A stretch of DNA of 64,000 nucleotides from positions 1 to 64,000 of the forward strand of contig SUXJ01000002.1 in the NCBI GenBank assembly GCA_015061005.1. The letters are read 5' to 3'. Shown in pieces: positions 25,037 through 34,394 of this stretch (positions are counted from its first letter, which is position 1; each line of letters begins with the position of its first letter). Source of the DNA: Bacteroidales bacterium (GTDB taxonomy: Bacteria; Bacteroidota; Bacteroidia; Bacteroidales; Muribaculaceae). The translations under genes were made by a program, and so were the position numbers. The notes beneath the pieces are model-generated. The model had not been told where the DNA came from. It saw nothing but the letters and a program-made list of their open reading frames with translations, and made no database searches.

Positions 25037-26370
25037 TAGTTGAATAGTTTTTCAAACTTGTGGATAGCGCCGGTTAGGCAGAACATCATTACACGGTCGC
25101 CGCCTTGAATGATAGTGTTTCCACCAACGAGTTGACCTTTGCCGTCGCGAATGAGTCCGGCAATGGTCATGTCGTGGCTGAGTTTGAGGTCTTTGACTGC
25201 GGCTCGTGTGATTTTACTTCTTTCTTTGACTTCGATTTCGGCAACTTCAGCGTCGGCAAGAGCAAGACATTTGGAGTTAGAAGAGTCTTGGTCAAGCATT
25301 CGTTGGAATATTGCTCCGGCAGCGAGGAGTTTTTTGTTGACGATAGTGCCGATATTGAGGGTTTCGGCTTCGCTGATGTATTGAATGTTTTCAACTTCTG
25401 CCACAGTTTTGACCAGCCCGTATTCCTTTGCCATAAGGCAGGCGAGAATGTTTTGTTCGGCGCTTTCGCTTAGTGCGAGGAATGCGTCCATATCGTGAAT
25501 GCCTTCTTCGACCAGAAGATCGTTATCGCGAGAGTCGGCGCATATAACATCGGCATTCGGGCAATTTGCCACGAGGTATTCGCATTCTTTTGCGTTTGGT
25601 TCAATGATTTTGATTTTATATTTGTCGGAAAGCATTGAACACAAGGGCGCGGCGATTCGACTTCCGCCGGCAATCAGTATGTTTTTGATGTGCTTTTCGT
25701 TTTTTCCGCATAGTTCACGCAGTTCGTTGGTGTGTTCTTTTTTGACGGTGAAATATACGATGTCGCCGGCAAGAATGATGTCATCGCCGGAAGGGATTAT
25801 GGTGTCGTGTTTGCGTCGGATTGCCGAAACGTGGAATTTTTGTCCCAATGGACCGAATTCTTTAAGTTTCATGCCAACGAGTGCCGCTTTTTCCGTGAGT
25901 TTAACTCCAAGGAGAATGATTTCACCGTTCCACATTTCAAACCAGTGGCGCACCCATGTGTGGTTCAAGGCAATGAAGATTTCCTTTGCCGCATAATATT
26001 CCGGGTATATAACGGAGTCAACCCCTTGATGCTTGAAGAAGTCGCGTCGATCTTCGAGCATGAATTCCATGTTGTCGATGCGTGCAACCGTTTGCTTCGC
26101 TCCCATAGATTTTGCGATGGCGCAAGCAAGGACATTGTCGGTTTCATAGGGAGTTACAGCGACAAAGAGGTCGCATTTACCGGCGCCGGCTTCCATGAGG
26201 GTTTCAAATGAGGTCGGCGAACCGCATACGGTGAGTAGGTTGTTTTTGGAGTCAAGGATGTCGAGCCGCTCGGCATTGCGGTCAATCAGTACAATGTCTT
26301 GAGCTTCACGACTGAGAAGAGTTGCCAAGTGAGATCCAACTTCTCCGGCTCCGGCAATCAGGATTTTCAT
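25036..26370 (-). CDS. trkA: Trk potassium uptake NAD-binding regulator
   Basis: Cytosolic gating subunit, 444 residues. Two tandem RCK modules: the first begins MKILIAGAGEVGSHLATLLS with the nucleotide-binding loop and the acidic VLIDRNAERL; the second begins at about residue 230 (HIKNILIAGGSRIAAPL). Each is followed by a TrkA_C domain. Its ATG overlaps the dxs stop and its stop overlaps the trkH start, so dxs, trkA and trkH are translationally linked. Confidence 0.95.
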   Translation of the reverse strand: MKILIAGAGEVGSHLATLLSREAQDIVLIDRNAERLDILDSKNNLLTVCGSPTSFETLMEAGAGKCDLFVAVTPYETDNVLACAIAKSMGAKQTVARIDNMEFMLEDRRDFFKHQGVDSVIYPEYYAAKEIFIALNHTWVRHWFEMWNGEIILLGVKLTEKAALVGMKLKEFGPLGQKFHVSAIRRKHDTIIPSGDDIILAGDIVYFTVKKEHTNELRELCGKNEKHIKNILIAGGSRIAAPLCSMLSDKYKIKIIEPNAKECEYLVANCPNADVICADSRDNDLLVEEGIHDMDAFLALSESAEQNILACLMAKEYGLVKTVAEVENIQYISEAETLNIGTIVNKKLLAAGAIFQRMLDQDSSNSKCLALADAEVAEIEVKERSKITRAAVKDLKLSHDMTIAGLIRDGKGQLVGGNTIIQGGDRVMMFCLTGAIHKFEKLFN

Positions 26371-28238
26371 ATTAGAGATTTCGCAGCGTTAGCGATTGAG
26401 TCCGGGTCAAGACCACATAATTTATATAGTTCGGAAGGAGTGCCGTGGGGGACGAATGAGTCTGTGCACATTCCGAGACGGATAACTCGTCGGTTAAAGG
26501 AATGGTCATTGAGCCATTCGGTTACGGCTGAGCCGAGTCCACCGTCTTTAATGCCGTCTTCAACAGTAATAATACCAACATTTTTTTCAGCAACTTCGTT
26601 CATTATGTCTTCGTCAAGAGGACGGAGGAATATCATGTCATAATGGGCAACTGAAATGTTTTCTTCGTTTAGTTTGGCAATGGCCTGCTGAACGTTTGAT
26701 GAAAGCGGTCCGAGCGAAAGAATGGCGACTTGGTTGCCGTCGCATACTTTTTGGCCTCGACCAATTTGTAGAGGCGAGAATGGGGCGGTGTGATTTCCTA
26801 TGGAGTTGCCTCTGGGATAACGAATTGCAAATGGGCCATCGTTATATTTAGAGGCAGTGTAAAGTAGGTTGCGCAATTGTTGAGCCGATGAAGGTGCAGA
26901 AATTATAATTCCGGCGATGCTGCGCAGATAGGTCAAGTCAAGTGCGCCATGGTGAGTGGCACCGTCTTCGCCCACAATGCCAGCGCGATCAATGCAGAAT
27001 ACAACCGGAAGTTTTGCTAATGCAACATCATGAAAGATTTGGTCGTATCCTCTTTGCAAAAACGAGCTGTAAATGGCAACGAAGGGTTTGAGCCCTTCTT
27101 TGGCTAATCCGCCGGCAAATGTTACGGCATGGCCTTCGGAGATCCCTACATCGAATACTCTTTCGGGGTAGGCATTTTTTAGGGTGGCGACCGAAGTGCC
27201 TGAGAGCATTGCTGCGGTTATGCCCACAATGCGAGGGTCATTTTGAGCCAATTCGGTAATTGCATCGCCAAAAACGTCTTGCCACTTCGGTTGTGAGCTA
27301 TTGGTAGATAATCGTTCGCCGGTTTCCGGGTTAAAAAGTCCGGGAGCATGCCAGTTGGCGGGGTCATTAACCGCTGGTTCATATCCTGCGCCTTTTTGGG
27401 TTCGCAGATGCAACAGTTTCGGACCATCCATGTCTTTGATGTCATTAAGTACTCTGACAACTTTATGGATGTCGTTGCCATCAACCGGGCCGAAATATCT
27501 GATGTTTAATCCTTCAAAAATGTTTTGCTGACGACTGAGAAGCGATTTAATGCTATTAGTGAAGCGCATAATCGGGCCTCGGGATTGTTCGTTTACAATG
27601 CCGATAGCTCTAAGTGCACGATATAGTTTAAAGCGTAACCGATTATAGCGTTTGGAGGTGTTTATTCGGGAGAGGTATCGGCTAAGTGACCCAACGTTTT
27701 GATCGATGCTCATTTCATTATCGTTCAGTATGATGAGCACGTTGTTGTTGGTGTTTGCAACATTGTTTATGCCTTCGAAAGCCAAACCGCCAGATATTGA
27801 TGCATCTCCGATAACTGCCACAATGTGTCGTTTTGGCGATTCATCTTTAAGGCGTGATGCAATGCTCATTCCAAGCGCTGCTGATATTGAATTAGAGGCA
27901 TGACCTGCGGGGAATGAATCAAATTCGCTTTCAGAGGGAGTTGGGAATCCACAGAGTCCACCAAATTTACGATTTGTTGAAAATTGGTCGCGTCGTCCTG
28001 TCAGTAGTTTGTGGGCATAAGCTTGATGACCAACATCCCACACAATTCGGTCATAGGGTGTGTTAAAAACATAATGAAGGGCAACGGTAATTTCTACCGC
28101 GCCCATGCTTGATGCAAAGTGTCCGGGGTTTGTTGAGAGTTCACGAATGAGCGTGCGACGAAGTTCATCGCACACTTCCGGCAGTTGCTCGGGCTTTAGG
28201 CAGCGGAGCTGCTCCGGCGAATTCACAATAATGCTCAA
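26367..28238 (-). CDS. dxs: 1-deoxy-D-xylulose-5-phosphate synthase
   Basis: Thiamine-diphosphate enzyme that joins pyruvate and glyceraldehyde-3-phosphate, the first step of the MEP isoprenoid pathway. The 623-residue product carries GHFASSMGAVEITVALHYVF, DVGHQAYAHKLLTGR, the ThDP motif GDASISGGLAFEGINN, the transketolase pyrimidine-binding segment with EGHAVTFAGGLA and DRAGIVGEDGATHHG. No other MEP gene is nearby. It begins 14 bases after spt stops. Confidence 0.96.
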   Translation of the reverse strand: MSIIVNSPEQLRCLKPEQLPEVCDELRRTLIRELSTNPGHFASSMGAVEITVALHYVFNTPYDRIVWDVGHQAYAHKLLTGRRDQFSTNRKFGGLCGFPTPSESEFDSFPAGHASNSISAALGMSIASRLKDESPKRHIVAVIGDASISGGLAFEGINNVANTNNNVLIILNDNEMSIDQNVGSLSRYLSRINTSKRYNRLRFKLYRALRAIGIVNEQSRGPIMRFTNSIKSLLSRQQNIFEGLNIRYFGPVDGNDIHKVVRVLNDIKDMDGPKLLHLRTQKGAGYEPAVNDPANWHAPGLFNPETGERLSTNSSQPKWQDVFGDAITELAQNDPRIVGITAAMLSGTSVATLKNAYPERVFDVGISEGHAVTFAGGLAKEGLKPFVAIYSSFLQRGYDQIFHDVALAKLPVVFCIDRAGIVGEDGATHHGALDLTYLRSIAGIIISAPSSAQQLRNLLYTASKYNDGPFAIRYPRGNSIGNHTAPFSPLQIGRGQKVCDGNQVAILSLGPLSSNVQQAIAKLNEENISVAHYDMIFLRPLDEDIMNEVAEKNVGIITVEDGIKDGGLGSAVTEWLNDHSFNRRVIRLGMCTDSFVPHGTPSELYKLCGLDPDSIANAAKSLI

Positions 28239-28252
28239 CGCCCTTTAATATG

Positions 28253-29440
28253 TTAGTTAAGAATACCGTTAGCGCGGAACACACGTTCTACGGCTTCAAG
28301 ACAACGTGTAACTTGCTCTTTAGTGTGAGTAGCCATCAGTGAGAAGCGAATCAGAGTGTCATGAGGCGCAACTGCAGGAGAGACTACGGGGTTAACGAAG
28401 ATGCCTTCATCGAAGAGCTCTTTTGTAATCTTGAATGTTTTGAAGTTGTCGCGAATGTAGAGTGGAATAATCGGGGTGCTTGTATTGCCGATTTCTGCAC
28501 CCATATTGCGGAATCCTTCAAGGGCATATTCGGTGAGGGCCCACAAGTTTTCTTGACGTTCAGGTTCCGCTTCCATGATATCAATTGCTTTGAGCGCTGC
28601 GGCAGTACTTGCCGGAGTGATTGATGCAGTGAAGATATATGAGCGAGAATTGTGACGCAGATAGTTTGTGATTTCTTTATCAGTAGCGATGAAGCCTCCG
28701 AGAGATGCAAAGCTCTTGGAGAATGTGCCCATAATGAGGTCCACATCTTTTGTAACACCGAAATGGTCTGCTGTGCCGCGTCCACCGCGTCCGAATACGC
28801 CTATTGAGTGCGCTTCATCGACCATTACTGATGCGTTATATTGTTTTGCCAATCGTACAATTTCGGGCAGATTGGCAACGTCACCTTCCATGGAGAATAC
28901 GCCATCGGTTACGATGAGTTTCACTCTGTCAGGTTCGCATTTGCGAAGCTGCTGTTCGAGTGATTCCATGTTGTTGTGCTTGTATTTCAGACTCTTACTG
29001 AAGCTCAAGCGACGTCCTTCGATAATAGATGCGTGGTCCTGTTCGTCCCAAATTATGTAGTCTTCACGTCCGGTTAAGGTGCTAACAACTCCTAAGTTTA
29101 CGCCGAAGCCGGTTGAATAGATCATCACATCTTCCTTGCCGATGTATTCAGCGATGCGTGCCTCGAGCTTCTTGTGAAGGTCAAGTGTTCCGTTAAGGAA
29201 TGGAGAACCGGCACAACCTGTGCCATACTTACGAGTCGCTTCGATTGCGGCTTCTTTGATACGAGGGTCGTTAACAAGTCCGGTGTAGCAGTTGGAGCCA
29301 AACATGAGTACTTTGCGACCATTGATTGTTACTTCAGGATCTTGTTCTGAGTCAATTGCGCGAAAGTAAGGATATATGCCTGCAGCTTTGGCTTGTTGAG
29401 GCACGTCATATTTGGCGAGTTTCTGTTGAAGCAACTTCAT
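28253..29440 (-). CDS. spt: Serine palmitoyltransferase (alpha-oxoamine synthase family)
   Basis: PLP enzyme condensing L-serine with a long-chain acyl-CoA to 3-ketosphinganine, the committed step of Bacteroidetes sphingolipid synthesis. The 395-residue product follows Bacteroides Spt closely: GTGCAGSPFLNGTLDLHKKL, EDVMIYSTGFGVNLGV, DEAHSIGVFGRGGRGTADHF and the PLP-lysine motif GTFSKSFASLGGF. The close relatives KBL and BioF are less likely because the N-terminal block QAKAAGIYPYFRAIDSEQD and the C-terminal ATHTKEQV segment match Spt. The gap of 42 bases from the zinc-ribbon gene contains no obvious promoter. Confidence 0.88.
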   Translation of the reverse strand: MKLLQQKLAKYDVPQQAKAAGIYPYFRAIDSEQDPEVTINGRKVLMFGSNCYTGLVNDPRIKEAAIEATRKYGTGCAGSPFLNGTLDLHKKLEARIAEYIGKEDVMIYSTGFGVNLGVVSTLTGREDYIIWDEQDHASIIEGRRLSFSKSLKYKHNNMESLEQQLRKCEPDRVKLIVTDGVFSMEGDVANLPEIVRLAKQYNASVMVDEAHSIGVFGRGGRGTADHFGVTKDVDLIMGTFSKSFASLGGFIATDKEITNYLRHNSRSYIFTASITPASTAAALKAIDIMEAEPERQENLWALTEYALEGFRNMGAEIGNTSTPIIPLYIRDNFKTFKITKELFDEGIFVNPVVSPAVAPHDTLIRFSLMATHTKEQVTRCLEAVERVFRANGILN

Positions 29441-29482
29441 TGTGTTATAAATATGATGTGATGATTAATTCTGGATAAAAGA

Positions 29483-30256
29483 TTATTCGGCTGTTTTGTT
29501 GGTATCGCCGGTCAAATCCGGGTCAATCAGAATGCGACCGCAATATTCGCATACGATTACCTTTTTATGCAGTCGAATTTCGGTTTGTTTTTGAGGCGGA
29601 ATGCGGTTGAAGCAACCACCGCAAGCATTGCGTTGAATAGTTACGATTCCAAGACCGTTTCGAGCGTTTTTGCGAATACGTTTGAATGCGTTGAGCAAAC
29701 GTTCGTCATCAAAGGCCGCCTCGAGTTTCTTGGCTTCTTCGCGAAGGTTCTCTTCGTCGCTTTTTGTTTCGCTTACGATTTCTTCGAGTTCCGCCTTTTT
29801 AGATGTGAGGATATGGTTAGAGTCCGCAAGCATTTCTTCGGTTGCACTAATTTCTGCTTTTTTTGCATCGATAATGCGAGCATATTCGGCGAGATGCTTT
29901 TCTGCTAACTCAACCTCAAGAGATTGATATTCAATTTCTTTAGATAAGATGTCGTATTCCTTATTGTTGCGAACGGTGTCGATTTGAGCTTGATATTTCT
30001 CAATCTTAGCTTTTGAATCCGCAATTTTATTTGTTTCATCAAGAGATGCTTTTTTTGTTGCATCTATTTCTGCTTTGATGTTTGAGATTCTCGTTTTCAG
30101 ACCTTCGATTTGATCTTCCAGGTCTTTCACTTCGAGAGGTAATTCGCCGCGAATTGTGCGAATGCGGTCAATTTCCGTGAGAATTGTTTGGAGCTTATAG
30201 AGAGCGCTGAGGCGTTCTTCTGTGCTCATTGAGTGTTCGGGTTTCGTAGTTGCCAT
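29483..30256 (-). CDS. Coiled-coil protein with C-terminal C4 zinc ribbon
   Basis: A 257-residue protein. Residues about 15-190 are a long charged helical coiled coil; the end carries a zinc ribbon with two cysteine pairs (ACGGCFNRIPPQ and VCEYCGRILID). Bacteroidetes relatives are annotated as zf-RING_7/C4-type zinc ribbon proteins; the chlamydial relative CdsZ is a secretion-associated protein. Role here unknown. A TAACTTTG box at 30321-30328, inside the upstream gene, may supply its own promoter. Confidence 0.87.
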   Translation of the reverse strand: MATTKPEHSMSTEERLSALYKLQTILTEIDRIRTIRGELPLEVKDLEDQIEGLKTRISNIKAEIDATKKASLDETNKIADSKAKIEKYQAQIDTVRNNKEYDILSKEIEYQSLEVELAEKHLAEYARIIDAKKAEISATEEMLADSNHILTSKKAELEEIVSETKSDEENLREEAKKLEAAFDDERLLNAFKRIRKNARNGLGIVTIQRNACGGCFNRIPPQKQTEIRLHKKVIVCEYCGRILIDPDLTGDTNKTAE

Positions 30257-30273
30257 TTGCTTTATAGGAAAAC

Positions 30274-31050
30274 TTACTTATAATCTATAGGGTTTGTTTC
30301 GCTTGCGCAAAACACTTGTGCAAAGTTAGGAATTTTTTGTGAAATAATGCGCTTAAAAATCTCCTTTGTGCATTTTTCGGTGTCAAAATGTGTCAAATCA
30401 ATGATTAAAATGCTTGTTCCGTAATCCAAGAAGTCGTGATAGCGCACATCGGCGGTGATGATTGCTTGTGCGCCTAAAGCAATAGCATCAGGAATGAGAA
30501 AGCTGCATGCGCCACTTCCAAGAGCAATTTTAGTGATGTCGTAGGGCGCAAAGCGTGATATTCTAGCTCCTGCTGCCGAGAAATTGTTCTTTACAAGGGA
30601 AATGAGTTCTTCAGCAGTCATTGACTGTGGGAGTTCGGCGATCACGCCTGTTCCGGAAGGGGATATGGTGCTTAGAATTTGCGCATTGAGCATTTCTGCC
30701 ATTTTGCAGCTAACGCCATAGGGGGAACTTGCGTTATCGAGCGAAGTGTGAGCGCAATATACCGATATGTTGGCTTTAATGGCCTCAATCATCGCTTTGC
30801 CTTGAACTGTTGAATCATTGAGTGCATGAATGCCTTTGAAAATTACGGGATGATGCGCGATAACGAGGTTGCAATTATTAGCTTTTGCTTGCGTAATGAT
30901 TGCGGGAGTCACGTCTAATGCGAGCATCACTCCGGAGCATGGGTAATTTGCCGAGCCAACGAGCAAGCCGGAATTATCCCAATCTTCTTGAATGGAAAGC
31001 GGGGCGGCTTGCTCAATGGCTTTTATAATGTCGCGAATGCAAATGGTCAT
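30274..31050 (-). CDS. Nif3-like dinuclear metal-centre protein
   Basis: A 258-residue member of the NIF3/GTP cyclohydrolase I type 2 family, which forms hexamers with a two-metal site. Metal-binding motifs are visible: [12 protein letters not shown] near the N-terminus, [10 protein letters not shown], and a distal [11 protein letters not shown]. It is the short form without the PII-like insert found in many relatives of about 360 residues. Function in the family is unsettled. Its ATG overlaps the aspS stop (ATGA). Confidence 0.92.
   Translation of the reverse strand: MTICIRDIIKAIEQAAPLSIQEDWDNSGLLVGSANYPCSGVMLALDVTPAIITQAKANNCNLVIAHHPVIFKGIHALNDSTVQGKAMIEAIKANISVYCAHTSLDNASSPYGVSCKMAEMLNAQILSTISPSGTGVIAELPQSMTAEELISLVKNNFSAAGARISRFAPYDITKIALGSGACSFLIPDAIALGAQAIITADVRYHDFLDYGTSILIIDLTHFDTEKCTKEIFKRIISQKIPNFAQVFCASETNPIDYK
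30321..30328 (-). promoter_or_regulatory. Possible internal -7 box for the zinc-ribbon gene
   Basis: TAACTTTG on the minus strand, within the last codons of the nif3-like gene and 64 bases before the next ATG. Identical to good promoters elsewhere in the window, but chance cannot be excluded. Confidence 0.4.
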
Positions 31051-32807
31051 GCTTCGGGCAGATTTATGGCAAGGTTGAGTTCGTCTAATTGTTTTTGGTC
31101 AATGGCTGCGGGTGCATCAAGCATTACATCGCGGCCGGAATTGTTCTTGGGGAATGCAATGCAATCTCGGATGCTATCTAGTCCGGCAAAGAGGCTTACC
31201 CATCGGTCTAAACCGTAGGCGAGTCCACCGTGAGGAGGCGCACCGAACTTGAATGCGTTCATTAAGAATCCGAATTGTTCTTGTGCTTTTGCAGGAGTAA
31301 AGCCAAGAATTTCAAACATTTTGCCTTGAAGTTCGCTGTCGTGGATACGGATGGAGCCACCACCAACTTCAACTCCGTTGATTACCATATCGTAGGCATC
31401 GGCGCGCACTGCTGCCGGATTGCTGTCGAGTAGCGGAATGTCTTCATCTTTTGGGTGAGTGAACGGGTGGTGCATGGCCATGAGTCGTTGTTCTTCGTCA
31501 CTCCACTCAAACATGGGGAAATCGATTACCCATAAGCATGAGAATTTATTTTTGTCACGAAGACCAAGTTGGCGTCCCATTTCAAGGCGAAGTTCGCAAA
31601 GTTGTTTGCGAGTTTTCATGATGTCGTCACCACTGAGTATTAAAATCAGGTCGCCGGGTTCTGCGTTCATGGCTTTGGCCATTTCCTGAAGCACTTCTTG
31701 GGTGTAGAATTTGTCAACGCTTGACTTGACGTTGCCATCTGCTTCAATGCGGGCATATACCATGCCTTTTGCACCAATCTGTGGGCGTTTGACGTAGTCA
31801 GTCAGGGCGTCAAGTTGTTTGCGAGTGTAGCTCGCTGCACCTTTTGCACAAATACCTCCTACGTATGCGGCGTTATCGAATACACTGAAGCCGTGGCCTT
31901 TCAAAATGTTGTCGAGTTCAACAAACTTCATGTCGAAGCGTGTATCAGGCTTGTCAGAACCATAGTATTTCATTGCATCAGCCCATGACATGCGCGGAAA
32001 AGCATCGTTCAGTTCAATGCCGCGAATTTCTTTAAACAAGAATTTTGCCATGCCTTCGAATAGGCTGATAACGTCTTCTTGTTCAACGAAACTCATTTCG
32101 CAGTCAATTTGAGTGAATTCGGGTTGACGGTCGGCACGCAAGTCCTCATCGCGGAAACATTTGACAATTTGGAAGTATCGGTCCATGCCGCTCACCATCA
32201 AGAGTTGTTTTAAGGTTTGAGGTGATTGGGGCAGGGCGTAGAATTGTCCGGGATTCATGCGTGAGGGGACTACGAAGTCACGAGCTCCTTCAGGAGTAGA
32301 GCCAACAAGCATGGGGGTTTCTATTTCCAAGAAGCCTTTGCTGTCCAAATATTGACGCACGGCCATTGTCATTTTATGACGTAGTTCAATGTTGGCACGG
32401 ACGTTAGGACGGCGTAGGTCAAGGTAGCGATATTTCATTCTCAAATCATCGCCGCCGTCACTTTCTTCTTCAATAGTGAATGGGGGCGTGAGGGAGGGAT
32501 TTAGTTCCTTAAGGCTATCGGCGATGATTTCAATGTCGCCTGTAGGGATATTGGGATTTTTGGCAGTGCGTTCTGCTACTGAGCCTATTACTTGAATGAC
32601 AAATTCACGTCCAAGGTGGTTAGCCGTTTCGCAAAGCGCAGCATCATTTTCAATGTTGAAAACTATTTGAGTGATTCCATAGCGGTCGCGTAAGTCCACG
32701 AATGTCATACCGCCCATTTTGCGAATACGTTGTACCCAACCTGCAAGAGTTACTTTTTGACCAACGTTGTCTATGCGAAGTTCGCCGCACGTGTTACTTC
32801 TATACAT
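31047..32807 (-). CDS. aspS: Aspartyl-tRNA synthetase
   Basis: Class II synthetase of 586 residues that charges tRNA-Asp. The N-terminal OB fold ([23 protein letters not shown]) is followed by motif 2 ([20 protein letters not shown]), a bacterial GAD insertion and motif 3 ([15 protein letters not shown]). Bacterial-type length. Leads the seven-gene run to trkH. Confidence 0.97.
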   Translation of the reverse strand: MYRSNTCGELRIDNVGQKVTLAGWVQRIRKMGGMTFVDLRDRYGITQIVFNIENDAALCETANHLGREFVIQVIGSVAERTAKNPNIPTGDIEIIADSLKELNPSLTPPFTIEEESDGGDDLRMKYRYLDLRRPNVRANIELRHKMTMAVRQYLDSKGFLEIETPMLVGSTPEGARDFVVPSRMNPGQFYALPQSPQTLKQLLMVSGMDRYFQIVKCFRDEDLRADRQPEFTQIDCEMSFVEQEDVISLFEGMAKFLFKEIRGIELNDAFPRMSWADAMKYYGSDKPDTRFDMKFVELDNILKGHGFSVFDNAAYVGGICAKGAASYTRKQLDALTDYVKRPQIGAKGMVYARIEADGNVKSSVDKFYTQEVLQEMAKAMNAEPGDLILILSGDDIMKTRKQLCELRLEMGRQLGLRDKNKFSCLWVIDFPMFEWSDEEQRLMAMHHPFTHPKDEDIPLLDSNPAAVRADAYDMVINGVEVGGGSIRIHDSELQGKMFEILGFTPAKAQEQFGFLMNAFKFGAPPHGGLAYGLDRWVSLFAGLDSIRDCIAFPKNNSGRDVMLDAPAAIDQKQLDELNLAINLPEA

Positions 32808-32846
32808 TGCTCTGAAAATGCAAATAATATGTTTTTAATGATTACG

Positions 32847-32854
32847 CAAAGTTA
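32847..32854 (-). promoter_or_regulatory. -7 box of the aspS operon
   Basis: TAACTTTG on the minus strand, 39 bases before the aspS ATG. Confidence 0.7.
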
Positions 32855-32887
32855 CAACAATTTTTTTCGGTTTGCAATACCCTGATT

Positions 32888-34300
32888 TTAGAAATGAGAT
32901 GAGCCGTCGAAGCAGTGAGTACAGAGCTTGCATTTGGGAAGTCCGATGCTTTCCACGAGGGTTTCAATCGGATTGAATAGAAGTGTGGTAAGTCCGAAGC
33001 GTTCTCGAATTTTTTCCACTAATTTGTTGTAGCGTTCCGAGCCGGTTTTTGCGTATTCGTCGAGATGCGCATTGGGGTCTCCTTCAAGTTCTCTGATGAT
33101 TTGTCGAGTAATTAACTCCATGTCGCTTTTCGATGATGTGAATCCGACATATCTGCACCCATAAATAAGAGGTGGGCATGCTATACGCATGTGCACTTCT
33201 TTTGCGCCTCCTTCATATAGTTCGGCAACGTTATCATTTAGCTGAGTGCCGCGTACGATGGAATCGTCACAAAATAGAACGCGCTTTCCTTTGAGCATCG
33301 CTTTGTTCGGTACTAATTTCATTTTTGCAACGAGGCTGCGCATTGCTTGGTTAGTCGGGGTGAATGAGCGAGGCCATGTTGGGGTATATTTGCTGATGCA
33401 TCGATGATATGGGATGTTGTGGCCGGCACAATATCCGAGTGCCATACCGGTTCCTGAATCCGGGATGCCGCAAGCACAGTCAACGCAGGTTTGGTCGGTT
33501 TGGCCCATTGTGTAGCCACTTTTAAAGCGCACATCTTCAACGTTTTTACCCTCATAGGTTGACGTCGGGAATCCATAATACACCCAAAGGAAAGAGCATA
33601 TTTGCATTTCTTCGCCGGGAGCGTTAAGTTGTGTGATATGGTCAGGGAATATTTCTACAATTTCTCCGGGACCGAGGTCTCGCTCATGTTGAAACCCGAG
33701 GTTAGGAAAAGCTGTGTCTTCCGATGTGATAGCATAGGCATCATCTTTTCTTCCTATTATGATAGGGGTTCTGCCTAATTTGTCGCGAGCGGCAATAATG
33801 GAGCCATTTTCCGTCAAGATAAGGAGGGAGCACGAGCCTTGAATTTTATTAAAGACGTTTTCGATACCTTCCTTGAAATTTTCACCTCTGTTGATAAGCA
33901 GAGCAATCAATTCCGTTTGGTTGGTTTCTCCGGAACTGAGCTCACCGAAATGTACACCTTGGTCAAGGAGTTCACGTTCAAGTTCTCGAAGGTTGCAAAC
34001 TTTTGCAACGGTTACAATTGCAAATCTGCCAAGGTGAGAATTTATGATAATCGGTTGAGGATCAGTGTCAGAAATGATTCCAATTCCGGCGTTCCCGGTA
34101 AACTTGTCAAGTTCTTTCTCAAACTTGGTGCGGAAGTAAGAACTGTCCAGTGAGTGGATTTTACGATTAAAGCGACCTGTTTCGGCATCAAATGTTGCCA
34201 TACCGGCTCGGCGAGTACCAAGGTGTGAATTATAGTCCACGCCGTAGAAGAGTTCGGTGCGACACTGTCGGCGTGCTGCAACTCCAAAGAATCCTCCCAT
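32888..34300 (-). CDS. PurF-like glutamine amidotransferase/phosphoribosyltransferase lacking the N-terminal cysteine
   Basis: A 470-residue protein with PurF architecture: an Ntn amidotransferase-like domain (about 1-230) and a type I phosphoribosyltransferase domain with the PRPP loop VLFCDDSIVRGTQL at about 355-368. Canonical PurF begins Met-Cys, and Cys1 is the glutaminase nucleophile; this protein begins MGGFFGVAARRQ, so that cysteine is replaced by glycine. Cysteine clusters CVDCACGIPDSG and CKLCTHCF resemble the iron-sulfur ligands of some PurF proteins. From memory, many Bacteroidetes carry such a second PurF-like gene with the same MGGFFG start. It may use ammonia, have another substrate or be regulatory. 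Not near other purine genes. Confidence 0.85.
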   Translation of the reverse strand: MGGFFGVAARRQCRTELFYGVDYNSHLGTRRAGMATFDAETGRFNRKIHSLDSSYFRTKFEKELDKFTGNAGIGIISDTDPQPIIINSHLGRFAIVTVAKVCNLRELERELLDQGVHFGELSSGETNQTELIALLINRGENFKEGIENVFNKIQGSCSLLILTENGSIIAARDKLGRTPIIIGRKDDAYAITSEDTAFPNLGFQHERDLGPGEIVEIFPDHITQLNAPGEEMQICSFLWVYYGFPTSTYEGKNVEDVRFKSGYTMGQTDQTCVDCACGIPDSGTGMALGYCAGHNIPYHRCISKYTPTWPRSFTPTNQAMRSLVAKMKLVPNKAMLKGKRVLFCDDSIVRGTQLNDNVAELYEGGAKEVHMRIACPPLIYGCRYVGFTSSKSDMELITRQIIRELEGDPNAHLDEYAKTGSERYNKLVEKIRERFGLTTLLFNPIETLVESIGLPKCKLCTHCFDGSSHF

Positions 34301-34349
34301 AAGTAATGGTTAAAACGGGTTGAAATTTTTGATGAAGTGAAAATGAAAT

Positions 34350-34375
34350 AGGGTGGCCGCCAATGCGGTCACCCT
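34350..34375 (-). terminator. Terminator of the glycogen synthase/phosphorylase operon
   Basis: Eleven-bp stem with one wobble (AGGGTGGCCGC, loop CAAT, GCGGTCACCCT), about 20 bases past the phosphorylase stop and followed on the minus strand by ATTTCATTTTC. Confidence 0.75.
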
Positions 34376-34394
34376 AATCGTTATTGCAAGTTTG

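Noticed and set aside
25499-25996. Long plus-strand open frame inside trkA
   Set aside because: Antisense shadow of a well-conserved gene; low-complexity Ser/Phe-rich translation without a domain.
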